DNA of 64,000 bases from NCBI RefSeq assembly GCF_042433085.1, contig NZ_JBHLWA010000001.1, positions 1 through 64,000 of the forward strand, read 5' to 3'. Under the pieces are notes generated by a model. The model was not told where the DNA came from and did not search any database. It was given only the letters and a program-made list of their open reading frames with translations. Position 1 is the first letter of the stretch, and each line of letters starts with the position of its first letter. Shown piece by piece: positions 1 through 8,135 of the stretch. A program made the position numbers and the translations under genes. The stretch is from Gallibacterium melopsittaci. Lineage in GTDB: Bacteria; Pseudomonadota; Gammaproteobacteria; Enterobacterales; Pasteurellaceae.

Positions 1-560
1 TGACGCGTTTTCAGGTCAGCAATCTCGGTTTTATCAACTTGTTCGTTTGCTGTTGTGGTATCGCGAGAAAGGGTAGTCGGAATATCGCCTTGTTGCGTGG
101 TAAGCTGAATATTGCTACCTACCGCACTGTGTGTAGTGCTGCTGTCTTGTTTATTGATATTTCCTAAGGCACTTAAGCCTGTTGCTAAGCCATTAACAAT
201 ATTTTGCGTTGGGTCAGTAGAAAGCCCACCGCCGATAGATTCCACTTTGGCTTCACTGTGATTCTCAATATTTTCTGAGGTTAAGCTGCCTGTGGTAAAG
301 TGGTTTTTCTCTTGGCTTGCTTGACTATCAACAATAGCTCCTTTTAAGTGTGTATTACCTGCTACATTGACAGTTAACCCTGCTTCACCTGCGTGTAACC
401 CGCTTTGCGTTTCAACTTGTGCATAATTGAGTTTACCTTGATTGAGGCTGCCATTGACAGACGCATAAGAGCCACTGCCTATCACCGATACGCCAGCACT
501 TATCCCACCTTGTGATTGTTTACTATCATACTGTTGGCTATCTTGGCGGCTTTCGATCAT
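1..560 (-). pseudogene. Filamentous haemagglutinin/CdiA-like exoprotein fragment, runs off window
   Basis: An open frame of about 186 codons runs from an ATG at 560-558 off the left edge. The translation is rich in Gly, Ser, Asn and Gln. It carries the pattern LHAGEAGLTVNVAGNTHLKG followed by a stretch ending ENIENHSEAKVES, typical of the haemagglutinin repeats (FHA-2 region) of FhaB/CdiA two-partner-secretion exoproteins. An in-frame TAG lies at 576-578, only five codons before the ATG, and no signal peptide or TPS secretion domain precedes it. This piece therefore cannot be exported by itself and looks like a displaced or truncated cassette. Such proteins normally cross the outer membrane through a TpsB partner and end in a variable toxin domain. 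Whether a toxin end follows lies outside the window. Confidence 0.7.
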
Positions 561-578
561 AATAGAGAAAATTACCTA

Positions 579-974
579 TCAATTTCGATATTTCATATTT
601 TCCATACAAATTCTAGTATTATCACCATCTTGGGCTAAGCACCATTTCAAAGGTGGTCTAAAATACAGTCCTGAATTATAAAGACACTGAAAAAGATATC
701 TTTGATGTAATTTTATAGCCTCTTTAAAGATTTTATATTCATCTTTATTTTCATACACTTTTTCCCAAGAAGAATTACCTTTATCAAATATCTTTTTTTG
801 ATTTGAATCTAATATGCTATAAGCCATATCGTCACAATCATTCCATATTTTTTCTTTTTTCACGTCACTTATGTTTTCAGGAGCATACCAGAATTTAAAA
901 GATGATGGAGAACCATTTGCCAGATAACAACCAGATAATAGTAATAAGGAAAATAATAATATAATTTTTTTCAT
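579..974 (-). CDS. Small putative lipoprotein in a CdiA/FHA-type locus
   Basis: This 131-residue protein has a short basic start, a hydrophobic stretch and a lipobox ending LSGC with the acceptor Cys at residue 16, so it should be a lipid-anchored envelope protein. The mature part is charged and has four further Cys (residues about 47, 97, 112 and 123) that could form disulfides. I do not recognise a named domain. Its start codon overlaps the stop of the upstream small gene by one base (TAATG), so the two are probably translationally coupled. It ends 19 bases before the haemagglutinin-repeat fragment. Small lipoproteins beside FHA/Cdi exoproteins are sometimes immunity factors; that role is inference here. 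Confidence 0.65.
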   Translation of the reverse strand: MKKIILLFSLLLLSGCYLANGSPSSFKFWYAPENISDVKKEKIWNDCDDMAYSILDSNQKKIFDKGNSSWEKVYENKDEYKIFKEAIKLHQRYLFQCLYNSGLYFRPPLKWCLAQDGDNTRICMENMKYRN

Positions 975-1249
975 TATTCTTTCCCCTCTTTACTATTTAA
1001 GATAACTTTATTATTAAATTCCATTTTCTCTATTTTAGGTCCAATTTTTCCCCATATTCTTTTTTGATATGCCTCAATTTCGTTTATTTTTTCAATATCT
1101 ACCTTTCTTTCCCTATTAGTACTTAAAAAGCGTATTGACTCCTTATCACGATAATATGCTTTTGTATGATGCCCAGTAATCAAATCCCATAATGGAATCC
1201 CTGTACTATTACTTCCTGTTGTATCAAAATAAGAAATTTTTCTTGACAT
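974..1249 (-). CDS. Hypothetical small protein coupled to the lipoprotein gene
   Basis: The preferred start is the ATG at 1249, giving about 91 residues; an ATG at 1282 would add 11 hydrophobic residues that look unlike the rest. Neither has a strong ribosome binding site. The product is soluble, basic and charged, with a conserved-looking block STGIPLWDLITGHHTKAYY near the N-terminus. I recognise no domain. The stop codon overlaps the start of the lipoprotein gene, so the two form a small operon leading into the haemagglutinin fragment. By position it could be an immunity or accessory gene of a polymorphic-toxin locus, but the sequence alone does not show this. Confidence 0.5.
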   Translation of the reverse strand: MSRKISYFDTTGSNSTGIPLWDLITGHHTKAYYRDKESIRFLSTNRERKVDIEKINEIEAYQKRIWGKIGPKIEKMEFNNKVILNSKEGKE

Positions 1250-1484
1250 AATTATTACTTTTGTAATCCACCAGACTAACATTACTAATAACTTTTGGAA
1301 GATTTTCTCTTTATTTTCTGTTTATGTAAAGTCTGCTTTTGTTTTTTTAGATTATTTGTTCAAATATTTCTCTATAATGAAATTAATATTTTATTTATTT
1401 ATTTTTGTGTGAGGGGATTTTAAATTTATAATAAATTCAATGAATTATTGATTATTATTGTTATGAATACAATTAAATTTAAAT

Positions 1485-1517
1485 GGACTGAGTTCTGTTC
1501 GATACAGAATTCAGTCC
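1485..1517 (-). terminator. Probable terminator of moeA-moeB
   Basis: An inverted repeat with 14-base arms (GGACTGAGTTCTGT and ACAGAATTCAGTCC, one G-T pair) encloses a five-base loop. It lies about 57 bases beyond the moeB stop. The following bases on the minus strand are AT-rich rather than a clean T-run, so it is a fair but not perfect intrinsic terminator. The 1283-1573 gap holds nothing else I can support. Confidence 0.5.
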
Positions 1518-1573
1518 TTAAAATAGTAGTCCAACTTTTTTTAGCAGATCAATGAAAAATGGCATTATTTTTA

Positions 1574-2302
1574 TCAATGATGTGGCAAATTAATGGTGCG
1601 AATTTGCATATTTAAACCGTCAATCATTAATAAACGGCCACATAATGATGTACCAATATTTAATAATACTTTGATTGCTTCTAATGCTTGGATTGAACCA
1701 ACAACACCTACAATAGGGGAAAGTACACCTGCTTCCACGCAACTTAAAACATTTTCACCAAATAATTGGCTTAAATCACGATAAGTTGGTGTATTTGGTT
1801 GATAAGTGAAGACACTGACTTGTCCTTCCATACGAATTGCAGCACCAGATATCAGCGGTTTTTTCTGCTGTTCACAGAGGAGATCCAGTTGATTTCTGGT
1901 TTCAACATTATCTGTGCAGTCTAAAACCAGATCATAATGCGTTATCAGGTCAGATAATTCTTGGTTATTTAATTGTGCATTAATGGTATTAATTTGAATG
2001 AGTGGATTTAACTCAGATAACGTTTGTTTTGCTGAGTCAACTTTGGCTAATCCAATTCGGGTATCATTATGCAGTACTTGACGTTGCAAATTAGAGAGCG
2101 CAACAGTATCAAAATCAACCAGCATTAATTCACCAATACCTGCAGCAGCGAGATATTGTGAGGCTGCACAGCCTAAACCACCTAGCCCAATGATTAAGAC
2201 TTTACTGCCTTTTAGACGTTCTTGACCATCAAAATCAATTGATTTCATAATGATTTGACGGTTATAACGTAGCGTTTCGTGATCAGTAAGTTCAATTTGC
2301 AT
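1574..2302 (-). CDS. moeB: MoeB, molybdopterin-synthase adenylyltransferase
   Basis: This ThiF/E1-like cytosolic enzyme adenylates the C-terminal glycine of MoaD in molybdenum cofactor synthesis. The 242 residues are close to the usual 249. The nucleotide-binding GLGGLG lies at residues 39-44, the acidic DCTDN at 128-132, and the conserved Cys of the SCVEAG block is at 188. Unlike E. coli MoeB, the first zinc pair is absent: the CYRC position reads TYRD near residues 173-176. The C-terminal CxxC is also missing, the protein ending NLPHH. It starts two bases after the moeA stop, so moeA-moeB is one operon. Loss of the zinc site seems to be a lineage trait rather than decay, because the rest is intact. 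Confidence 0.92.
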   Translation of the reverse strand: MQIELTDHETLRYNRQIIMKSIDFDGQERLKGSKVLIIGLGGLGCAASQYLAAAGIGELMLVDFDTVALSNLQRQVLHNDTRIGLAKVDSAKQTLSELNPLIQINTINAQLNNQELSDLITHYDLVLDCTDNVETRNQLDLLCEQQKKPLISGAAIRMEGQVSVFTYQPNTPTYRDLSQLFGENVLSCVEAGVLSPIVGVVGSIQALEAIKVLLNIGTSLCGRLLMIDGLNMQIRTINLPHH

Positions 2303-2304
2303 AA

Positions 2305-3534
2305 TTAATCAAGTAAGAAATTAAATGGTTCAATGGTTACGGTTTCGCCAGCAGTGACATTGCCACGATCCTTTTCTAACACAATAAAACAGTTACTTTG
2401 CACGAAAGAACTGAACATATGTGAACCTTGGAAACGTACTGGAACGACTTCAATTTGCCCTTGTTCATTGACAGAGTAATGACCACGTTGGAAGTCTAAA
2501 CGACCTGCACTTTTTTTTAGGTTTGTCGCAGCTATTGCCTTGAATTGTTGAGGTGCTTGGTATTGACTAAAACCACTTAATTTTGCAATAGCTGGTTGTA
2601 CTAATTGATAGAAAGTAACAAAGGCCGAAACGGGATTACCAGGCAAACCACAAAACCACGCATTGGTTAATTTTCCAAATGCAAAAGGTTTACCAGGTTT
2701 CATCAATAATTTCCAAAAGTTGATTGTGCCTAAACGCTCAATCACAGTTTTAGTAAAATCCGCTTCACCAACAGATACTCCACCACTGGTAATGACTAAA
2801 TCGGCTTGTTTTTCTGCTGCACTAAAAGCTTTTTCAAATTCGGCTTCGTTATCAGGCAAAATACCGTAATCTAATACTTCACAATTTAAACGTTGTAGCA
2901 TTAATTTCACGGCAAAACGATTAGTGTCATAGATTTGTCCAGCTTGTAATGGCTGACCAACAGGGACAAGTTCATCACCAGTAGAAATAATAGCAACTTT
3001 TAAACGAGGAAAGACTTCGACTTTTTCAATTCCTAAGGAAGCTAATAGAGGTAGTGAAGCAGAAGTTAATTTTGAGCCTTTGCTTAAAACAATCTCACCT
3101 ATTTTGACATCATCACCAACGCGCCGTACATTTTCGCCTAATTTTGGTATTGCGTGGAAAGAAACAGAACCATCTGTATTCATTTGAACTTTTTCTTGCA
3201 TAACAACCGCATCAGTACCAGCGGGAACCATTGCACCTGTCATTATTCTAATTACACTATTTGCAGGCCATTCACCTTGAAATGGCTGTCCAGCAAAGGC
3301 TTTACCCGCAACCATTAATGGTTTACCTGAGGATAAATCTGCTAAACGGACAGCATATCCATCCATTGCAGAGTTATCAAATGCAGGAACATTGATTGGC
3401 GAGATAATATCTGTTGCACAAATACGATGATCGGCTTCAGTAAGAGGAAGTATTTCATTTGGTCGATTAATTGAAGTCGGAAGTTGTTCTAAGAGTTGTT
3501 GACGAGCTTGTTCAAAAGTTAATAAATCTGCCAT
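2305..3534 (-). CDS. moeA: MoeA, molybdopterin molybdenumtransferase
   Basis: This enzyme inserts molybdate into adenylylated molybdopterin, the last general step of Moco synthesis in the cytosol. The 409 residues match the family length. Visible motifs are DNSAMDGYA near residue 54, a GAMVPAGTDAVV block near 100, SGGVSVGEADFTK in the MoCF-like core around residue 250, PGKPFAFGKL, and GLPGNPVSA. A C-terminal beta domain follows. It is the first gene of a two-gene operon with moeB, separated by two bases. Confidence 0.93.
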   Translation of the reverse strand: MADLLTFEQARQQLLEQLPTSINRPNEILPLTEADHRICATDIISPINVPAFDNSAMDGYAVRLADLSSGKPLMVAGKAFAGQPFQGEWPANSVIRIMTGAMVPAGTDAVVMQEKVQMNTDGSVSFHAIPKLGENVRRVGDDVKIGEIVLSKGSKLTSASLPLLASLGIEKVEVFPRLKVAIISTGDELVPVGQPLQAGQIYDTNRFAVKLMLQRLNCEVLDYGILPDNEAEFEKAFSAAEKQADLVITSGGVSVGEADFTKTVIERLGTINFWKLLMKPGKPFAFGKLTNAWFCGLPGNPVSAFVTFYQLVQPAIAKLSGFSQYQAPQQFKAIAATNLKKSAGRLDFQRGHYSVNEQGQIEVVPVRFQGSHMFSSFVQSNCFIVLEKDRGNVTAGETVTIEPFNFLLD

Positions 3535-3626
3535 AACATTACCTTAATTAAAAAATATTGTGCAGAATTTTAACTCAATTAGGGAAAGGGATTAAATACT
3601 AAATAGGGAGAGTTTTTGTTTTTATA

Positions 3627-3655
3627 AAAAATCCCTTCGACTAGGAAGGGATTTT
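3627..3655 (-). terminator. fabB intrinsic terminator
   Basis: A hairpin with arms CCCTTC (3633-3638) and GAAGGG (3645-3650), flanked by A and T runs, lies 22 bases after the fabB stop. On the minus strand the stem is followed by a run of T, as expected for Rho-independent termination. Confidence 0.8.
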
Positions 3656-3676
3656 ATAGATAACTTCAATTAGAGA

Positions 3677-4897
3677 TTATTGCTCAAAACGTTTAAAGAC
3701 TAATGTTGCGTTCGTTCCACCAAAACCAAAACTATTAGACATTACAGTTTGTAGGTTTGCATTACGGCGTGTTTCAGTAACAATATTACAGCCTTCAGCA
3801 CGTTCATCTAACGTTTCAATATTAATACTTGGTGCAATAAAGTCATTTTCTAACATTAATAAGGTGTAGATTGCTTCATGTACACCAGCCGCACCTAAAG
3901 AGTGTCCAGTCATTGATTTTGTAGATGAAATCGCTGGCATATTTTCAGAGAATACGTCTTTAATTGCTTCTAACTCTTTTACGTCACCAACAGGGGTTGA
4001 AGTACCATGAACATTGAGGTAATCAATCGGCGTATCTACTGTTGCTAGCGCTTGTTTCATACAACGGATTGCGCCTTCACCACTTGGTGCAACCATATCA
4101 TAACCGTCAGAAGTAGCACCATAACCTACGATTTCCGCATAAATTTTTGCACCACGAGCTAATGCGTGTTCAAGTTCTTCAACCACTACAATACCACCAC
4201 CGCCAGCGATCACGAATCCGTCACGATTAGCATCATAAGCACGAGAGGCTTTTTCAGGGGTATCGTTATATTTGGTTGATACTGCACCCATCGCATCAAA
4301 TTCACAGGCACATTCCCAAGATAACTCTTCTGCACCGCCAGCAAAAATAATATCTTGTTTACCAAGTTGAATTAATTCAACAGCATGACCGATACAATGA
4401 GCAGAAGTCGCACATGCAGAACTAATACTGTAGTTTACGCCTTTGATTTTAAATGGCGTTGCTAAACAAGCAGAAACACTAGATGCCATAGTGCGTGTTA
4501 CTGCATAAGGACCAATGGCTTTTACACCACGAGGAGTACGCATAGCATCAGCTGCAACAATTTGATTGTGTGCAGAACCAGTACCCGCACCAACAACTAA
4601 GCCTGTTCTTTCATTAGAAACCATCTCTTCGGTTAACCCAGCATCTTCAATCGCTTCTTTCATTGAAAGGTAAGCATAAGCTGCAGCATCACCCATAAAA
4701 CGGATAACTTTACGATCGATATGTTCACTTGGTGTCATTTTAATTGTACCAGCGACATGAGAACGCATACCCATTTCGACAAATTCTGGCATCGTAGTAA
4801 TGCCTGATTTTCCCTCTAATAATGACGCTAATACTTCTTCTTTATTATTTCCGATACTAGAAATAACACCAAAACCAGTAATCACAGCTCTTTTCAT
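3677..4897 (-). CDS. fabB: FabB, beta-ketoacyl-ACP synthase I
   Basis: This condensing enzyme elongates fatty acids by joining acyl groups to malonyl-ACP and is needed for unsaturated chains. The 406 residues match the family. The thiolase-fold catalytic triad is visible: Cys at about residue 162 in SSACATSAHC, His in NVHGTSTPVGD, and His in KSMTGHSLGAAG. The gene is monocistronic, with its own promoter-like sequence upstream and a terminator downstream. It is divergent from mnmC, the same arrangement as in E. coli. Confidence 0.96.
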   Translation of the reverse strand: MKRAVITGFGVISSIGNNKEEVLASLLEGKSGITTMPEFVEMGMRSHVAGTIKMTPSEHIDRKVIRFMGDAAAYAYLSMKEAIEDAGLTEEMVSNERTGLVVGAGTGSAHNQIVAADAMRTPRGVKAIGPYAVTRTMASSVSACLATPFKIKGVNYSISSACATSAHCIGHAVELIQLGKQDIIFAGGAEELSWECACEFDAMGAVSTKYNDTPEKASRAYDANRDGFVIAGGGGIVVVEELEHALARGAKIYAEIVGYGATSDGYDMVAPSGEGAIRCMKQALATVDTPIDYLNVHGTSTPVGDVKELEAIKDVFSENMPAISSTKSMTGHSLGAAGVHEAIYTLLMLENDFIAPSINIETLDERAEGCNIVTETRRNANLQTVMSNSFGFGGTNATLVFKRFEQ

Positions 4898-4951
4898 TCG
4901 TAGTCCTTATGTAACTTGAGTGGATTTAAATAAATTTAAAAATTGTCGGTC

Positions 4952-4979
4952 TTTATACTAGGAATTTCGCAGAATACAA
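4952..4979 (-). promoter_or_regulatory. Candidate fabB promoter
   Basis: On the minus strand, TTGTAT (4979-4974) and TATAAA (4957-4952) are separated by 16 bases, about 55 bases upstream of the fabB ATG. This fits a sigma-70 promoter. It lies in the 306-base divergent region between fabB and mnmC. Confidence 0.45.
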
Positions 4980-5000
4980 GCAATTTTTTACACAACCAAT

Positions 5001-5025
5001 AACAGATAAGACCATTTATCCTGTT
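5001..5025. promoter_or_regulatory. Imperfect palindrome upstream of fabB, possible operator
   Basis: AACAGATAA and TTATCCTGTT form an imperfect inverted repeat around a GACCA core, about 20 bases upstream of the candidate fabB -35. The position would suit an activator. It is not a good match to the FadR consensus I know, so the binding protein is unknown. The rest of the 4898-5203 intergenic region shows no gene. Confidence 0.3.
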
Positions 5026-5203
5026 TTCACTTGTTGCATAAATAAAAATGATAGTTAGCTTACATCTTAAATAACTAGCGGTATTGAGTAAGATGGTTAC
5101 TACTTTACAGAGGTGTTTTGTAACCGCTTAGGATATTTAGGTGAAATTCGGTGATGATTATAATATCATTACCCACCTTTGATAAAGTTATCTATTACAT
5201 TCT

Positions 5204-7249
5204 ATGTCTATGCAAAAAGTATCGTTTGCAGAAGTTTCCTTTCAAGCGAGTACGCCAATTTCCAGTCAGTTTGAGGATATTTATTTTTCACCAGAAGATG
5301 GTTTAGCAGAAAGTATCTATGTATTTCAACAGGGTAACAATCTATGGGAACGTTGGCAAAAGCACTCTCAAGAGTATTTTGTGATAGCGGAAACAGGGTT
5401 TGGAACAGGATTGAATTTTTTTGCGGTAAGTGCTTTATTCGCTCAATTTCGCCAAACTTTTCCACAAGCAACATTAAAACGACTCTTTTTTATTAGCTTT
5501 GAAAAATATCCTTTAACGTCTACAAGTTTGGAACAAGCGTATGCTGTTTATCCACAATTTCAATCTGCGGTGCAGCAGTTATTAAAACATTGGCAATTAC
5601 CTATTGCAGGTTGTTATCGTTACCACTTTTCATCTGCCATAACATTAGATTTATGGTTTGGTGAGTTAGCTGATAATTTGCCGCAGTTAGGTGATTATTA
5701 CAATGAGCAGATTGATGCTTGGTTTTTAGATGGATTCGCACCAAGTAAAAATCCAAGTATGTGGACGGATGTTTTATTTCAACAGATGTTTCGTTTAACC
5801 ACAATAAATGGCACATTTGCTACGTTTACAGCAGCAAGTATTGTGCGTAAAGGATTATTAGCCGCTGGTTTTGAGGTACAAAAACGCAAAGGGTTTGGTA
5901 AAAAAAGAGAATGTTTAGTTGGACAAAAGATTGCCGTAAGTTCTCAACCTTTAATTACTCCTTGGTATTTACCACAAGCAGCAAATAACCCTAAAGAAGT
6001 TGCGATTATTGGTGGCGGTATTGCGAGTGTTTGTTTAGCTTATGCATTATGGCAGAGAGGAAGCGAAGTCACGATTTATTGTGAAGATGAAGCATTAGCG
6101 TTAAATGCGTCAGGAAATAAGCAAGGGGCATTTTATCCACAATTAAGTGATGACGATGAACGTCATTGTCGTTTTTATACTCACGCATTTGCTTATGGGC
6201 AGCAGTTTTTACATCAGATTACTCAACAGATTGATTTTGAACACCAATGGTGTGATGTATTGCTATGTGGCTATCAGCCATCAGTGAATCAGAAGTTAAA
6301 AAAAATTGCCGATAGAGGTTTCCCTGATACGTTGTTCCAATTACAAACAGCCGAACAATTAACGGAACGGGCGGGACTGAAAATAAGCTGTGATGGTGCT
6401 GTCATTTTTGGTGGTGCGTGGTTGAATCCACGTCAATTTGTACAAAATCTTGCTGCCTTTTTACAGCAACAAGGGGTAAAAATTTATCAGCAAACAGCCA
6501 TTCAATCTCTTAGTTATCAAGATCAGTTATGGCATTTAGTCAGTACTGAACAGCAATATCGTCATCACTCAGTGGTGATTGCGAATGGACATAAATTACC
6601 GCAATTTAGTCAAACACAAGAATTACCAACTTATTCTGTGCGTGGGCAAGTGAGTCAAATTTCGACAACGGAAAGGTTACAACAGTTAAAAGCAATTTTG
6701 TGTTATGACGGCTATTTAACACCAGTGGATTCGGAAAAACGCTTTCATTGTCTTGGTGCTAGTCATATTCGTAATTGTGAACAACGTCACTTTAGTGAAC
6801 AAGAACAACAAGAAAATCAACAGAAAATACAACAAAATCTTGCACCAGCAGATTGGCTTGAAGATATTGATACAAGTAGTAATTTAGCCAGAGTTGGTGT
6901 GCGTTGTAGTGTACGAGATCGCTTACCAATTTGCGGTAATGTAGGTGACTTTAGTCAACAAACTGCAGATTACCATAATTTATTTAATTTACGCCGCCGT
7001 CGTCAAACAATAGCACCAGCCGCACATTATCCTAATCTTTATCTTTTAGGCGCATTAGGTTCTAGAGGCCTCACTTCGGCACCATTGTTAGCTGAAACAT
7101 TAGCTTCATTGATTTATGGCGAACCTTTGCCATTAAGTGCTGATATTTTAGCTGAGTTACAGCCGAATCGATTTTGGGTGCGTAAATGGTTAAAGGGTAC
7201 ACCAGTACCAAGTAGAGTAGTAACAAAGACAACAAAAAGTGAATTATAG
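5204..7249 (+). CDS. mnmC: MnmC, bifunctional tRNA mnm5s2U34 synthesis enzyme
   Basis: This protein completes 5-methylaminomethyl-2-thiouridine at the tRNA wobble position. The C-terminal FAD oxidoreductase removes carboxymethyl from cmnm5U, and the N-terminal methyltransferase then methylates. At 681 residues it is the full-length fused form. The N-terminal SAM domain shows ETGFGTGLNFF near residue 64 and a DAWFLDGFAPSKNP block near 175. The FAD domain begins at the Rossmann motif EVAIIGGGIAS around residue 265 and ends with a LGALGSRGLTSAPLLAE block. The stop codon is immediately followed by the folP start (TAGATG), so mnmC and folP are translationally coupled. Confidence 0.95.
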   Translation: MSMQKVSFAEVSFQASTPISSQFEDIYFSPEDGLAESIYVFQQGNNLWERWQKHSQEYFVIAETGFGTGLNFFAVSALFAQFRQTFPQATLKRLFFISFEKYPLTSTSLEQAYAVYPQFQSAVQQLLKHWQLPIAGCYRYHFSSAITLDLWFGELADNLPQLGDYYNEQIDAWFLDGFAPSKNPSMWTDVLFQQMFRLTTINGTFATFTAASIVRKGLLAAGFEVQKRKGFGKKRECLVGQKIAVSSQPLITPWYLPQAANNPKEVAIIGGGIASVCLAYALWQRGSEVTIYCEDEALALNASGNKQGAFYPQLSDDDERHCRFYTHAFAYGQQFLHQITQQIDFEHQWCDVLLCGYQPSVNQKLKKIADRGFPDTLFQLQTAEQLTERAGLKISCDGAVIFGGAWLNPRQFVQNLAAFLQQQGVKIYQQTAIQSLSYQDQLWHLVSTEQQYRHHSVVIANGHKLPQFSQTQELPTYSVRGQVSQISTTERLQQLKAILCYDGYLTPVDSEKRFHCLGASHIRNCEQRHFSEQEQQENQQKIQQNLAPADWLEDIDTSSNLARVGVRCSVRDRLPICGNVGDFSQQTADYHNLFNLRRRRQTIAPAAHYPNLYLLGALGSRGLTSAPLLAETLASLIYGEPLPLSADILAELQPNRFWVRKWLKGTPVPSRVVTKTTKSEL

Positions 7250-8077
7250 ATGAAAATATATAGTAAACATCAACGAGAATTAGATCTCTCTCAACCACAA
7301 GTAATGGGTATTTTGAATGTTACGCCAGATTCTTTTTCTGATAGTGGCAAGTTCTTAGCATTAGATAATGCGTTGTATCATGCAGAACAGATGATTCAAC
7401 AAGGAGCGAGCATTATTGATATTGGTGGTGAATCAACTCGTCCAATGGCAGATGAAGTCACAGTAGAACAAGAACTAGCTCGAGTAGTACCTGTAGTGGA
7501 AGCATTACGACAACGTTTTGATTGTTGGATTTCAGTCGATACCTCGAAAGCAATGGTGATGCGTGAAGCAGCTAAAGTGGGAATGGATTTAATTAATGAT
7601 ATTCGTGCATTAAGTGAAGAAGGAGCATTAACTGCAGCAGTAGAGTTAGATCTTCCAGTTTGTTTAATGCATATGCAGGGACAACCTCGCACTATGCAAC
7701 AAAATCCAGTCTATCAAGATGTAGTATCAGAAGTATTGGATTGGCTGTTACAACGTGCAGCAGTTTGTGAGCAGGCTGGTATTAGACGTGAGAATGTGAT
7801 TCTAGATGTAGGATTTGGTTTTGGTAAAACACTGGAACATAATTACCTGTTATTGAATCAATTAGAGCGTTTTGTCGCGACAGATTATCCGATCTTAATT
7901 GGTTTATCTCGTAAATCGATGATTGGAAATGTGTTAAATAAACCAGTTGATCAGCGAATGATTGGTAGTGTGGCAGGGGCATTAATTGCAGTAATGAAAG
8001 GTGCACAAATCGTACGAGTGCATGATGTGGCAGCAACAGTTGATGCATTAAAAATTTGGCAAGCAACAGTGAATTAA
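7250..8077 (+). CDS. folP: FolP, dihydropteroate synthase
   Basis: This cytosolic TIM-barrel enzyme condenses hydroxymethyldihydropterin pyrophosphate with p-aminobenzoate in folate synthesis and is the sulfonamide target. The 275 residues match the family. Both signatures are present: GILNVTPDSFSDSG near residue 19 and IDIGGESTRP near 57. SVDTSK, the LMHMQGQPRTMQ loop, LDVGFGFGKT, GLSRKSMIG and the terminal VRVHDV are also present. The start abuts the mnmC stop, and glmM follows 58 bases later, as in many gammaproteobacteria. Confidence 0.96.
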   Translation: MKIYSKHQRELDLSQPQVMGILNVTPDSFSDSGKFLALDNALYHAEQMIQQGASIIDIGGESTRPMADEVTVEQELARVVPVVEALRQRFDCWISVDTSKAMVMREAAKVGMDLINDIRALSEEGALTAAVELDLPVCLMHMQGQPRTMQQNPVYQDVVSEVLDWLLQRAAVCEQAGIRRENVILDVGFGFGKTLEHNYLLLNQLERFVATDYPILIGLSRKSMIGNVLNKPVDQRMIGSVAGALIAVMKGAQIVRVHDVAATVDALKIWQATVN

Positions 8078-8135
8078 AATTGTAGTAGAATAGCAACCAA
8101 TTTGTGTTCGATAGACAATAAAAAAGGAATAGATT

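Noticed and set aside
5130..5140. Possible DNA uptake word (ACCGCTT) in the fabB-mnmC gap
   Set aside because: Only a partial match to the ACAAGCGGT-type uptake signal, and I did not see repeated exact copies of either known uptake word in the window; a genome-wide count would be needed.
7071..7298. Antisense frames over mnmC, folP, glmM, aceE and lon
   Set aside because: They lie fully inside well-supported genes, have no ribosome binding sites and odd composition; they are by-products of codon bias.
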